64,000 nucleotides of DNA, taken from contig UQVH01000007.1 of NCBI GenBank assembly GCA_900544535.1, positions 53,352-117,351 of the forward strand, written 5' to 3'. Source of the DNA: an uncultured Bacteroidales bacterium. GTDB taxonomy: Bacteria; Bacteroidota; Bacteroidia; Bacteroidales; Muribaculaceae. The notes under the pieces were generated by a model. It was not told the DNA's origin, did not search any database, and saw only the letters and a list, made by a program, of their open reading frames with translations. Made by a program: the position numbers and the translations under genes. Shown here one piece after another: positions 9,088-18,272 of this stretch. Positions within the stretch are counted from its first letter, which is position 1; every line of letters starts with the position of its first letter.

Positions 9088-10710
9088 ATGATAGCTGTTA
9101 ATAATTTAGGAATCCAGTTTGGCAAGCGAGTGCTTTTTCAGGACGTGAATCTCAAGTTCACTCCGGGCAACTGCTATGGTATAATCGGCGCGAACGGAGC
9201 CGGCAAATCGACCCTCATGCGCATACTCAGCGATCAGCTTTCGCCGACCCACGGAACCGTTACACAGGGCCCCGGTGAACGCATGAGTGTGCTGGAACAG
9301 GACCACTTCAAGTTTGACGACTGCACGGTGATGGAAACCGTGCTCCGCGGTCACACTGTCCTCTGGGACATCATGCAGGAAAAGGACGCCCTCTATGCCA
9401 AAGAGGATTTCTCGGATGCCGACGGCATACGTGCCTCCGAACTTGAGGAGAAGTTCGCCGAACTCGAAGGCTGGAATGCCGAGAGCGATGCGGCCGCTCT
9501 GCTCAGCGGTCTCGGCATCAAGGAGGACAAGCACTACACGCTGATGCGCGACATGAGCGGTAATGAAAAGGTGCGTGTGCTCCTTGCAAAGGCTCTTTTC
9601 GGCAATCCCGACAACTTGCTTCTCGACGAACCTACCAACGACCTTGACCTCGACACCGTGGCATGGCTCGAAGATTATCTGTCGAAGTTTGAGAACACAG
9701 TGCTTGTCGTCAGCCACGACCGTCACTTCCTCGACTCTGTCTGCACACATACACTCGATATAGACTATAACAAGCTGACACTTTTCGCCGGCAATTACAG
9801 CTTCTGGTACGAATCTTCACAGCTCGCCCTGCGTCAGCAGCAGCAGGCCAACAAGAAGGCCGAGGAGAAGCGCAAGGAACTTCTTGAGTTCATCCAGCGT
9901 TTCAGCGCCAACGTTGCCAAGTCGAAACAGACCACTTCGCGCAAGAAGATGCTTGAAAAACTCAATGTCGAGGAAATCCAGCCCTCTTCGCGCCGCTATC
10001 CGGGCATCATCTTCACTCCCAACCGTGAGCCGGGCAACAAGATTCTTGAGGTCAAGGGCCTGACGGCATCCGTCGATGGCGAGATCCTTTTCAAGGATGT
10101 CAATTTCCAGGTGGAGAAGGGCGACAAGATCGCTTTCCTCAGCCATGACCCGCGAGCCATGACGGCGCTTTTCGAAATCATCACCGGCAACCGCAAGGCT
10201 GACGAGGGTACATATGAGTGGGGACAGACAATCACCACCGCATATCTGCCCCTCGACAATTCGGCGTTCTTCAACTGCGACCTCAATCTTGTCGACTGGC
10301 TTTCGCAGTTCTCCGACGACAGCTCCGAGATTTATCTCAAAGGCTTCCTCGGCAAAATGCTTTTCTCCGGCGAAGAAGTTCTCAAAAAGGCATCGGTGCT
10401 TTCCGGAGGCGAGAAGATGCGCTGCATGATCGCGCGGATGATGATGACCGACGCCAACACTCTCGTGCTTGACTCGCCGACAAACCACCTCGACCTTGAG
10501 TCGATTCAGGCATTCAACAACACTCTTCAGGCATTCAAGGGCAATCTGCTCCTGTCAAGTCATGACCACGAGTTTATTCAGACTGTCTGCAACCGTATTA
10601 TAGAGCTGACTCCCGGCGGAACCATCGACAAACTGATGGACTATGACGACTACATCACTGACGAAAAAGTCATCGCAGCCCGTGAGAAGCTTTATCCGAA
10701 GAACGTATGA
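9088..10710 (+). CDS. ABC-F family ATPase, YbiT-like
   Basis: A soluble duplicated-NBD protein of the ABC-F family, whose members act on the ribosome. It has 540 residues. NBD1 is canonical: Walker A GANGAGKST at 34-42, signature MSGNEKVRVLLAKAL, Walker B LLLDEPTNDLDLDTV, and SHDRHFLDSV. It is followed by the P-site-tRNA-interaction linker rich in Lys/Glu (about 240-310). NBD2 keeps VLSGGEKMRCMIARMM but has SHDPRAMTALFE where the Walker A should be, and VLDSPTNHLD where the catalytic Glu is expected. The second site therefore looks unable to hydrolyse ATP. Overall arrangement is closest to YbiT/EttA-type factors; antibiotic resistance is not implied. Confidence 0.94.
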   Translation: MIAVNNLGIQFGKRVLFQDVNLKFTPGNCYGIIGANGAGKSTLMRILSDQLSPTHGTVTQGPGERMSVLEQDHFKFDDCTVMETVLRGHTVLWDIMQEKDALYAKEDFSDADGIRASELEEKFAELEGWNAESDAAALLSGLGIKEDKHYTLMRDMSGNEKVRVLLAKALFGNPDNLLLDEPTNDLDLDTVAWLEDYLSKFENTVLVVSHDRHFLDSVCTHTLDIDYNKLTLFAGNYSFWYESSQLALRQQQQANKKAEEKRKELLEFIQRFSANVAKSKQTTSRKKMLEKLNVEEIQPSSRRYPGIIFTPNREPGNKILEVKGLTASVDGEILFKDVNFQVEKGDKIAFLSHDPRAMTALFEIITGNRKADEGTYEWGQTITTAYLPLDNSAFFNCDLNLVDWLSQFSDDSSEIYLKGFLGKMLFSGEEVLKKASVLSGGEKMRCMIARMMMTDANTLVLDSPTNHLDLESIQAFNNTLQAFKGNLLLSSHDHEFIQTVCNRIIELTPGGTIDKLMDYDDYITDEKVIAAREKLYPKNV

Positions 10711-10759
10711 TGACAGCGTTGACCCACTGAAAAAACAGACGTACTGAAAAGTAAAAGAG

Positions 10760-10808
10760 ACCCGGCTGAGGTTTCGGCGTAAAATCCGAATACCATAGCC
10801 GGGTTTTC
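10760..10808 (+). terminator. Terminator after the ABC-F gene
   Basis: Hairpin with outer stem ACCCGGCT/AGCCGGGT and an inner GGTTTCGG/CCGAATACC stem, followed by TTTT. It lies between two convergent genes and may serve both. Confidence 0.7.
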
Positions 10809-10821
10809 TGTTTTCTATTTT

Positions 10822-12876
10822 TTATTTCAGCAGGCGGCGCGCTATTTCCCGATGATGATGTGCCGAGGATTTGTCGCCGCTTGTCTCATAGATGTCGGCG
10901 AGCAGGGAGTGGAGATTGTGGAGCGCTGGGCGCGGATAGTCGTTGGTTTCGGTGAGCGAAAGTGCCACAAGGCAGCGGTCCATGGCATTGTGGATGTCGT
11001 CAAGGCGATAATAGGCCATGGCCATACGGATCAGGGCGTCGAAATTGGCAGGATCAAGTCTGACAACCTGCCCGAAGTCACTGACAGCATTGGAATAGTC
11101 CTCGATGGCCATATAGGCGAGTCCGCGGCCGTAGATGGCCGGGATGTGACCTGGGAGCAGGGCGAGTGCCTTGTCATAGTTGGCGATAGCGGGGAGAGGC
11201 ATTTCGTCGATGCGGCAGTCGTCGCCGAGCGAGGTGTATTCCATCGCCATGTCTCTGAACCGTTCGCGATCGGCGGCGATGTCGGCCTCAAGCCGCTCGA
11301 TCTGGGCTTTGAGTTGCCCGATTACAGCCAGTTTTCTGCGGACCAACCTCATTGCGCTTTTGTTTTCGAGGATGCTTTTCGATTTCAGTCCTTCGATGAA
11401 GAGATCGAAGGCTTCGCTGAAATCACCTTCGTCGGCTTTAAGGAGTGCGTTTTCGTAGCATTCCTCGGCATGAGCCTTGCGCAGAGCATCGTTGATGAGA
11501 ATCGGGTCGTTGAACGAGCGGCTGAAATTTATGATGGCCGGATTCACGAAGATGTCTCTGTCGGCCACGGTCGAGCGCAGTGTCAGTCCCTCGAAACTGC
11601 GGCAGCGCGAGAGTGCGACATAGGTCTGTCCGCCGGTAAAGGCTCCGCGCCCCATGTCGATGATGACATTGTTGAAGGTCAGCCCCTGACTTTTGTGGAT
11701 GGTGAGTGCCCAGGCGAGTTTTACGGGGTATTGCACGAAACTGCCGAGTTCCGTTTCGTCGATTTTATTGGTCTTGGGGTTGAATGTGTACTTGATGTTA
11801 GACCATTTTTCAGGCTCTACCTCATGGACTTCCCCGTTTTCAAGGCGCACTTCGAGCAAGTCCTGCGTCAGGGAGGTCACGGTGCCTATTGTGCCGTTGA
11901 CCCAGAATTTGTCCGGCGAATTTTTTATGAAAACAACCTGCGCTCCCTCTTTCAGCGACAGTTCAAGGTCGGTGGGTAGCGAGTTTTCAGGAAAATCCCC
12001 CTTGATCTCACCTATAAACGTAAACACCGGCTTTTCGATCGCTTTCAGCCTCGATTCGTTGATGTTGTCTACCATGTCGCGTCGGGCCGCGAGGGTCATG
12101 GTCGGTTTTTCGTCGCCTGCGGCTTCGGGAAGCGTAGGCGCTGAGCAGCGCGAATTGAGCCTGGCGAGATCTTCGGCGGTGGCACAGCCCATGCGTATGC
12201 GGTCGAGCAGTTCGACAAACTCGCCCTGGCTCTGTCGGTAGATTTTGCACAGTTCGATCGGCACGAGGCGGATTTTGTCAAAAGCATGTGCCGAGAAGAA
12301 AAAGGCGTCGCGGTAGAATTTGCGCAGAATGTCGCGCATGTCGCCGGTGAGCACAGGTTCGAGCTGAAAAACATCGCCGACGAACAGCAGCTGTTTCCCT
12401 CCGAACGGTTCGCGCTGATTGCCTGTGTAAGTCCGCAGCAGAAGATCCACAAAGTCAATGATGTCGGCCCTGACCATCGAAATCTCGTCGATGATGATCA
12501 GCTCAAGTTCGCGGATCAGTTTGACGAGGCTGCCGGGATATTTCATCCGTTCCTTGATGCGGTTTGGCGCGAAGTCAGGATCACCGGGGACTATCGGCTT
12601 GAAGGGGATTCTGAAAAATGAATGCAGTGTCACGCCTCCGACATTGACAGCGGCGATGCCGGTCGGAGCGAGAACCACATATTTCTTATTTGTGTGGGCT
12701 GTTATATAGCGCAGGAAAGTCGATTTTCCCGTCCCGGCTTTACCGGTCAGGAAAATCGACTGTTTTGTGTGCTGCAACAATTCCCAGGCTTTGATGAATT
12801 CGGGATTGTCGAGATCTATGTTTTCATTCTGATCCGCGACTTTGCGCTTGTGCGGTCGCGAAATCTTCTTGGCCAT
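10822..12876 (-). CDS. PIF1-like helicase with C-terminal TPR repeats
   Basis: A 684-residue protein with an SF1B helicase core: Walker A LTGKAGTGKSTFLRYI (about residues 43-58), the APTGIAAVNVGG motif, Walker B LIIDEISMV, and a C-terminal UvrD_C_2-like segment with AWALTIHKSQGLTFNNVIID and YVALSRCRSFEGL. After about residue 470 come helical repeats with TPR character (for example ALALLPGHIPAIYGRGLAYM). The helicase probably unwinds DNA or RNA/DNA hybrids 5'-3' as PIF1 enzymes do; the TPR tail suggests a protein partner. It begins 29 bases after the stop of the FadL-like gene on the same strand. Confidence 0.93.
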   Translation of the reverse strand: MAKKISRPHKRKVADQNENIDLDNPEFIKAWELLQHTKQSIFLTGKAGTGKSTFLRYITAHTNKKYVVLAPTGIAAVNVGGVTLHSFFRIPFKPIVPGDPDFAPNRIKERMKYPGSLVKLIRELELIIIDEISMVRADIIDFVDLLLRTYTGNQREPFGGKQLLFVGDVFQLEPVLTGDMRDILRKFYRDAFFFSAHAFDKIRLVPIELCKIYRQSQGEFVELLDRIRMGCATAEDLARLNSRCSAPTLPEAAGDEKPTMTLAARRDMVDNINESRLKAIEKPVFTFIGEIKGDFPENSLPTDLELSLKEGAQVVFIKNSPDKFWVNGTIGTVTSLTQDLLEVRLENGEVHEVEPEKWSNIKYTFNPKTNKIDETELGSFVQYPVKLAWALTIHKSQGLTFNNVIIDMGRGAFTGGQTYVALSRCRSFEGLTLRSTVADRDIFVNPAIINFSRSFNDPILINDALRKAHAEECYENALLKADEGDFSEAFDLFIEGLKSKSILENKSAMRLVRRKLAVIGQLKAQIERLEADIAADRERFRDMAMEYTSLGDDCRIDEMPLPAIANYDKALALLPGHIPAIYGRGLAYMAIEDYSNAVSDFGQVVRLDPANFDALIRMAMAYYRLDDIHNAMDRCLVALSLTETNDYPRPALHNLHSLLADIYETSGDKSSAHHHREIARRLLK

Positions 12877-12905
12877 CAGAATCTGTTATGCAGTTAATAT
12901 ACAGC

Positions 12906-14606
12906 TTAGAAACGCACTCCGACGGTGAGGACGAGCGAATTGTTGTCGTCGCTGACTTTGCCGGTGGGAGCGGGGACATAGTGGTCTGTGCCGAACTCAT
13001 TGTAATTCGAGAATGCGTTGAACTTGCTCGAACGGTGACGGTGTACATAAGCCAGATCGGCATAGACATTCTTGTAACGGTAACCGAGGCCGCAGGTGAT
13101 ATACTGGGTCGACTTGTCGAACGAGTACGAGGGCTGGGTTTCGGTGTCGTCCGGACCGGAGGTATAGACATAGTTGGCATCGATGGCCTGACCGTTGGTG
13201 GTATAGCCGGTCATAGCGGTCGTTGTCACAGGCGACGATTCGTAAGAATAGCCTGCGCGGACGCTGAACTGCGGGGTGACACGGTATTCCAGGCCGAGAC
13301 GCATGATGTTGGTTGCCTTGTAGTAGTTCTTTATATCGCCGTTGACATCACGATAGTCGTTGCCGTCGTAGTCCTGAACCTTGATATCGTTGCTTGCGCG
13401 GTATTCATAGTCGGCGCTGATGATTGCGCGTCCTCCGATCACACCTGCCGCTCCGACCATGAGGCGCCAGGGTGTACGGCATTTCCAATCGAATTCACGC
13501 ATGTACTGGTCGTCTGTGACTGCCGTGCCGGAGACAGGCTGCGTATATTCCGGAGAATCATAGAAATAGCCTACCTGGCCGCTCCCTTCGTATGAAAGAT
13601 TGTAGTAGGTGGGAGTGTGCACGGCGATACCGATGCGGAATTCGTTGATCGGCTTGAGGATCACACCAGCCTTGAAATTGAAGCCGCTGCCCCAGATGTG
13701 CTTGTAGTTCGCAAGGGTGTAGTCGGCTGTTCCGGTGACAGTCCCTCCGTCATAAGCCGAGGCCAGCACCATGGCATTGTCGATGTTTTCCGTATAGTAC
13801 GAACGGGAGCGGAATTCAACGTCGGTGATGCCGAAACCGATACCCCAGAACACGGTGTTGGAAATATTGCCGCCGAAATCAATCGAATATTCGTCGATAT
13901 GGCCTTTCTCCTCCACTTCGATGTCAGCGACAGCCGATGAGTTCTGATAGTTGTAGAGACCGTCGTAGGTCGTGCTGTTGGCCGAGAGCGGATTGATGGC
14001 TCCTGCGGTGTACATCAGAGTGCTCAGCCAGGGAGCATAGGGGTTGCCGTTGTAGTTGTCCCAATAGGGGTTGTAGTCGCTGCCCTGTACAAACTGCATC
14101 TGCTGCGGCGGAATACCGCCGTTATCAAGGAAGGTCCGGTTTGTATTGTCGGCAACGAAATTGCTGAGCGATGTGTCGATCTTGCCGAACGAACCGCGGA
14201 AGCGGCGGTCAAAAGAGGCTGCGCGCGAATAACTCACACCCCAGTTGAAGAATGGCATGATGGAGTTGGAGCCTAAGTTCACGGTGCCGATGTAACCGAA
14301 GTTGTTACATGCGACATTTGTGTGGTTGCGGGACGTGGAGCCGACTCCGGCATTGAATTTGCCCGACTGGAAAGTTACGTCGAGAGTGACGCCGATGTCA
14401 CTGCTGCGATAGACACCTATACCGCCGGGATTCTGATTGAGAGTCGAGATGTCGCCGCCGAGAGCTGTAAACGCACCGCCCATAGACATGAAGCGGGCAC
14501 TTCCTCGCAGATCGCTCTGCGAAATTGAGAACGCATCGAGTGCCGTCTGACCCATCATTACTGATGGAAGAGCTACCAGCATCCCTGCCAATAAATTCCT
14601 GTTCAT
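12906..14606 (-). CDS. OmpP1/FadL-like outer membrane transport protein
   Basis: Exported beta-barrel. A signal peptide (NRNLLAGMLVALPSVMMGQ) is followed by a FadL-type N-terminus in which the MGGAFTALGGDISTLNQNP motif stands out. The chain then has alternating aromatic and polar strands and ends in Val-Arg-Phe, the usual barrel terminus. It has 566 residues from the ATG at 14606; an in-frame ATG 54 bases upstream would put a non-signal extension ahead of the signal peptide, so I rejected it. Bacteroidetes relatives are sometimes labelled hemin receptors, but the family more generally passes hydrophobic compounds. It lies 31 bases after the repeat-protein gene and 29 bases before the helicase gene. 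Confidence 0.88.
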   Translation of the reverse strand: MNRNLLAGMLVALPSVMMGQTALDAFSISQSDLRGSARFMSMGGAFTALGGDISTLNQNPGGIGVYRSSDIGVTLDVTFQSGKFNAGVGSTSRNHTNVACNNFGYIGTVNLGSNSIMPFFNWGVSYSRAASFDRRFRGSFGKIDTSLSNFVADNTNRTFLDNGGIPPQQMQFVQGSDYNPYWDNYNGNPYAPWLSTLMYTAGAINPLSANSTTYDGLYNYQNSSAVADIEVEEKGHIDEYSIDFGGNISNTVFWGIGFGITDVEFRSRSYYTENIDNAMVLASAYDGGTVTGTADYTLANYKHIWGSGFNFKAGVILKPINEFRIGIAVHTPTYYNLSYEGSGQVGYFYDSPEYTQPVSGTAVTDDQYMREFDWKCRTPWRLMVGAAGVIGGRAIISADYEYRASNDIKVQDYDGNDYRDVNGDIKNYYKATNIMRLGLEYRVTPQFSVRAGYSYESSPVTTTAMTGYTTNGQAIDANYVYTSGPDDTETQPSYSFDKSTQYITCGLGYRYKNVYADLAYVHRHRSSKFNAFSNYNEFGTDHYVPAPTGKVSDDNNSLVLTVGVRF

Positions 14607-14637
14607 AAGCTGAAGTTTGTGAGTGTGTTGTTGAAGA

Positions 14638-15681
14638 TTAATGACGTCCGCGTCCACCACGGGAACCGCCTCCGGTGCTCATGCCGCTGCCACGGCTTCC
14701 GCCGAAGCTTCCTGTGCCATAGCTGCCTGTGCCGTAGCGTCCGCCGATGCTGTTGGGGTTGTAGTTATTATAATTATTATTGTTATAATTATTGTTGTTG
14801 TTCGGGCGCTGGTTGGTCGTCGGACGGGAGGTTGTCGTATTTGTGTTGGGACGTCGGTTGGTGGTGACGTTCGGACGACTGTTTGTCACAGCCGGGTAGC
14901 GGTTGGTGCTGACATTTGGGCGGCTGTTGACATATCCGCCGTTGGGACGTGCATTGCTCGGACGGCCTGTGTTGCTGACTCCGGGGTGACGGCCTGCAAG
15001 CAGATTGGGTGCACGGCGCGGGCCGGTGTAGACCGGACCTCCCCAGCCCCAGCCGGGACCCCATCCGGGATAGCCCCAGCCCGGATAATTCCAGCCGAAT
15101 CCCCATCCGGGATAACCCCATCCGGGTCCCCAGTTCCATGCCCAGTAAGGATCATACCACGATCCCCAGTACCAGGCGGAGTTCCAGCGCCAGTAGTTGT
15201 TGTACCAGTAAGGCGATGTCCAGGCTGTGTAGGGATAGAAATAGTCGTAGCCCCAGTATGCCGACGGGGTGTTGACATATATATTGACCTGGTCAGGTTC
15301 CATATAATAGATGTTGGCCAGTTCCTCGTCGCCTGAGCCGCTTACAATCTGAGGATTGTAGAACTGCTCGATACGACGGGTATATGCGAAGTCGGTTGCG
15401 GTTGTGTCAGCTGTCAGCGAATCCGTGGCAAAGATTCCGCGGCGGTTATAGTCATCGACGCTGATTGAGCGGGTGCCGTTGACAGTGTAATTGTCGGCCG
15501 ACGGATAGTCGTAGACAACCACAGCTGTCCTGTTATTCTTTGTCGGACTTGCTTTTTTTGCAGGCTTGCTCGCTTTCGCAGGGTCGAAGTAGATGTCATC
15601 GTCAAAATATGACTGTGCAGACACCACTCCGGCGGCGATCAAGGTCCCGGCTAAGAATGTGAAAATTCGCTTGATATTCAT
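14638..15681 (-). CDS. Exported Trp/Gly/Pro- and Asn/Gly-rich repeat protein
   Basis: A 347-residue protein I do not recognise as a named family. It has a signal peptide (about residues 1-22), an acidic then Lys-rich stretch, and a Tyr/Trp-rich block where YPGWG units recur (about 180-215). After that comes a region of SRPNV/TNRRPN-type repeats, an Asn-Tyr tract, and a Gly/Ser/Arg-rich tail ending RGGRGRH. Such low-complexity exported proteins often sit at the cell surface or bind polysaccharide or peptidoglycan, but this is inference. It is the first gene of a set with the FadL-like barrel (31-base gap). Confidence 0.8.
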   Translation of the reverse strand: MNIKRIFTFLAGTLIAAGVVSAQSYFDDDIYFDPAKASKPAKKASPTKNNRTAVVVYDYPSADNYTVNGTRSISVDDYNRRGIFATDSLTADTTATDFAYTRRIEQFYNPQIVSGSGDEELANIYYMEPDQVNIYVNTPSAYWGYDYFYPYTAWTSPYWYNNYWRWNSAWYWGSWYDPYWAWNWGPGWGYPGWGFGWNYPGWGYPGWGPGWGWGGPVYTGPRRAPNLLAGRHPGVSNTGRPSNARPNGGYVNSRPNVSTNRYPAVTNSRPNVTTNRRPNTNTTTSRPTTNQRPNNNNNYNNNNYNNYNPNSIGGRYGTGSYGTGSFGGSRGSGMSTGGGSRGGRGRH

Positions 15682-15776
15682 AGTGTGAGAGATATTGTGT
15701 TATAGATTAGACAAGCGAGCGGGTCAAAAGTTTAATCGCTCGCACATATATTTTACGGGTTCTAAAGATTTGAATG

Positions 15777-17087
15777 TTACTTATATCGTATCCATCGTAT
15801 GAGTTCTTTTGCCGACGGCTTTTTGCCATACATGAAAATGCCCACGCGATAGATCTTTCCTGCAAGCCATACCATTGCGACAAAACCTGCCGCGAGCAAC
15901 GCAAGCGAGAGTGCGATTTCCCAGCCCGGAATGCCGAACGGAATGCGGGCCACCATCACCATCGGTGAAGTCAGGGGGAACATCGACATCCAGAATGCCA
16001 CGCTTCCCATCGGGTCGGCGGCGGCGACCATTGCGAAAATGAGACCGAAGATGATCGGGAAGACAGCGAGCGAGGTCAGCTGGCTTGCATCCTGAATATT
16101 GTCGACGGCAGAACCCACGGCTGCGAAAATCGACGAGTAGAGGAGGAAACCAAAGACTAAAAATACAGTCATGAGAGCTATCAGTGTCAGGATGTGTCCG
16201 ACGTTACCGAGCATTCCGATTGCCTGGATCATTTCGATTGATGAGGTGTCGCTGATCCCGTCGAAGTTGCCGCTCTGTACTGCGGCGACATCGGCCATGG
16301 CGTCGGCTGGAACAAGCGCCGGAAGCACGAATGACGACATTGCAGCCAACAATGCCCCCCAGATGACGATCTGCGTGACGGCTACGAGCGCCACACCGAT
16401 GATCTTGCCCATCATCAGCTGCACAGGTTTGACGGATGAGACAACAACTTCAAGCACACGGTTGCCTTTCTCTTCGATGATGGAGGTCATCACCATCTGC
16501 CCGTAGATCAGGAGGAACATGTAGAGTGTGAATGTCATGGCGATGCCGACCCCATAGCTGAACATCGACGAATTGCTTTCCTCGCTGTCTTTGTCAGCCC
16601 GGACGGTGGTCAGGCTCACGTCGCTTTTGACACTTTCGAGTATCTCGTCAAGATTCTCGATATTGTAGGCTTTGAGGCGCCGGTTCTCGATAATGCTGTT
16701 GACACGGTCGGTGATTCCGGTCTCGGTGCCTACGGATGAAGGTCCGTTGGTGTAATATTTCAGACCTGCGCGCGGGTTGTCGATGATGTTAGCCGGAATG
16801 ACCAGTACGGCGTCGATCCCGTCGCGGGTCAGGGCTGAATCAACGGTCGCGTCTGTCGCCGGGCAGAATCTCAGGTCGTCCGAGCTTCGGAGATCCGGCA
16901 GAATCTGCATACTGTTGTCGATGACCGCCACAGTCGTGGCGGATGAATCGACATAGCTCATGATCAGTGCCGGAAGGGCCATCAGCACAAGCATCAGCAC
17001 GGGCATCAGCAGGGTGGTGATTATAAAACTTTTTTTCTTGACGCGCTCCATGTATTCGCGCTCGATGACTATACCTATTTTTGACAT
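15777..17087 (-). CDS. ABC-2 type transporter permease (NatB-like)
   Basis: Membrane subunit of an ABC exporter, 436 residues. There is one N-terminal transmembrane segment (about 21-45), a large extracytoplasmic domain of about 140 residues, and then five or six transmembrane segments grouped in the C-terminal half, the ABC-2/NatB plan. A conserved cytoplasmic EEKGNRVLEVVVSSV segment before the second membrane block is typical of the family and probably contacts the ATPase. It lies 62 bases downstream of the ATPase gene on the same strand. Substrate unknown; Na+ export is the family's best-known role but is not shown here. Confidence 0.92.
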   Translation of the reverse strand: MSKIGIVIEREYMERVKKKSFIITTLLMPVLMLVLMALPALIMSYVDSSATTVAVIDNSMQILPDLRSSDDLRFCPATDATVDSALTRDGIDAVLVIPANIIDNPRAGLKYYTNGPSSVGTETGITDRVNSIIENRRLKAYNIENLDEILESVKSDVSLTTVRADKDSEESNSSMFSYGVGIAMTFTLYMFLLIYGQMVMTSIIEEKGNRVLEVVVSSVKPVQLMMGKIIGVALVAVTQIVIWGALLAAMSSFVLPALVPADAMADVAAVQSGNFDGISDTSSIEMIQAIGMLGNVGHILTLIALMTVFLVFGFLLYSSIFAAVGSAVDNIQDASQLTSLAVFPIIFGLIFAMVAAADPMGSVAFWMSMFPLTSPMVMVARIPFGIPGWEIALSLALLAAGFVAMVWLAGKIYRVGIFMYGKKPSAKELIRWIRYK

Positions 17088-17149
17088 GATTGTATTCTCT
17101 GGGGTGTCGTGATTCGAATGTGAAGAAAGATGCTTTCGACGGATTACGC

Positions 17150-18085
17150 TTAGCGGCGGCTTTCGTCTTCTCTGACGGCTTTGATGAATATCTCGTTCAT
17201 GGAAGCCAGACTCTCGTTTATGCCCGCGAGGCTCACGGTTTCGTTGGCTATCGCTATCGCATCGTGTAGCGTGGCGTCGTCATTGAGGTGGAATGTTAGC
17301 CGGCGGCGTTCCGATTCCGGTTCTGCGGCGGAGAGTTCGAATTCGCTGCCGAGCGGCCGGAGACTCTCCATCAGGCGGCGTTCATCGCCGGTGAAAAGCA
17401 GATCGTAACGGTTGCCGAAATACTGGCGCCGGATCTCCTCGACATTGCCGCTCAGGATGTTGCGGCTTTTGTTGATCAGCGTGATATTGTCGCAGATCTC
17501 TTCGACGGAACTCATGTTGTGGGTGGAGAAGATCACTGTCGATCCTTCGTCCTTAAGCCTCAGGATTTCGTTTTTCAGAAGCTCGGCATTGATCGGGTCG
17601 AAGCCGGAGAAAGGTTCGTCGAATATTAGGAGTTTCGGGCGGTGGAGCACGGTGATGATGAACTGAACTTTCTGGGCCATGCCCTTTGAAAGTTCCTCGA
17701 CTTTCTTGTCCCACCAGTTGAGTATGTCGAAGCGGCCGAACCATTCGCGCAGACGTCCGACAGCCTCTTGCTTTGAGAGACCTTTGAGGCGCGCGAAGAA
17801 AAGAGCCTGCTCTCCGACCTTCATCTTCTTGTAAAGGCCGCGTTCTTCAGGCAGGTAGCCGATATGGCACACATCATCTTCGGTAAGCTGATGGCCGTCA
17901 AGAAGCACACGCCCGCTGTCAGGCGCCGTTATGTGGTTGATGATGCGTATGAGTGTCGTCTTTCCCGCTCCGTTTGGACCTAAAAGGCCATAGACCTTGC
18001 CTTCGGGGACGCTGAGCGAGACATTGTCCAATGCCAAATGAGAAGAATATGCCTTACTGACGTTTTCAACTTGCAGAATATCCAT
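17150..18085 (-). CDS. ABC transporter ATP-binding protein (NatA-like)
   Basis: Cytoplasmic ATPase of the exporter encoded with the next gene. It has Walker A GPNGAGKTTLIRI (about residues 36-48), a signature variant LSKGMAQKVQ, Walker B LLIFDEPFSGFDP with the catalytic Glu, and H-loop STHNMSSVEE. The C-terminal extension of about 90 residues is the DUF4162-like domain seen in NatA-type proteins. It is divergent from the ECF sigma gene and is read from a TAAATTTG -7 box. Confidence 0.94.
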   Translation of the reverse strand: MDILQVENVSKAYSSHLALDNVSLSVPEGKVYGLLGPNGAGKTTLIRIINHITAPDSGRVLLDGHQLTEDDVCHIGYLPEERGLYKKMKVGEQALFFARLKGLSKQEAVGRLREWFGRFDILNWWDKKVEELSKGMAQKVQFIITVLHRPKLLIFDEPFSGFDPINAELLKNEILRLKDEGSTVIFSTHNMSSVEEICDNITLINKSRNILSGNVEEIRRQYFGNRYDLLFTGDERRLMESLRPLGSEFELSAAEPESERRRLTFHLNDDATLHDAIAIANETVSLAGINESLASMNEIFIKAVREDESRR

Positions 18086-18136
18086 GTTGTGTCTGTTGTC
18101 GTTGTGATGAGGTTGGTGATGAAGATTTTTTCTTCA

Positions 18137-18200
18137 TTAGACGCAAATTTACCTAAAAAATTTCAGACCGATGTAACTTTTCGCCTGAAATTGCGTCTAA
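18137..18200. repeat. Perfect 10-base inverted repeat in the exporter/sigma divergent region
   Basis: TTAGACGCAA and its exact reverse complement are separated by 44 bases in a 187-base divergent intergenic region. One arm overlaps the exporter -7 box, so it could be an operator or a looping site. Confidence 0.6.
18144..18151 (-). promoter_or_regulatory. -7 box of the ABC exporter operon
   Basis: TAAATTTG on the minus strand, 59 bases upstream of the ATG at 18085. It is flanked by a perfect inverted repeat (TTAGACGCAA at 18137-18146, TTGCGTCTAA at 18191-18200). Confidence 0.55.
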
Positions 18201-18272
18201 CGGCATAGAAACTTATAGGAAACAGCGAAAAAACGCTGTGTCTCACCATCAATCATTGTTCCTGAAATCCAA

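Noticed and set aside
9106..9750. A 214-codon open frame antisense to the ABC-F gene, and similar antisense frames in alaS, glyA and the TonB receptor
   Set aside because: They mirror the codon structure of real genes on the other strand and have no recognisable motifs.
10852..11979. A 375-codon open frame on the plus strand inside the helicase gene
   Set aside because: It lies fully antisense to a clear PIF1/TPR coding frame and shows no domain; such shadows are common in this GC range.
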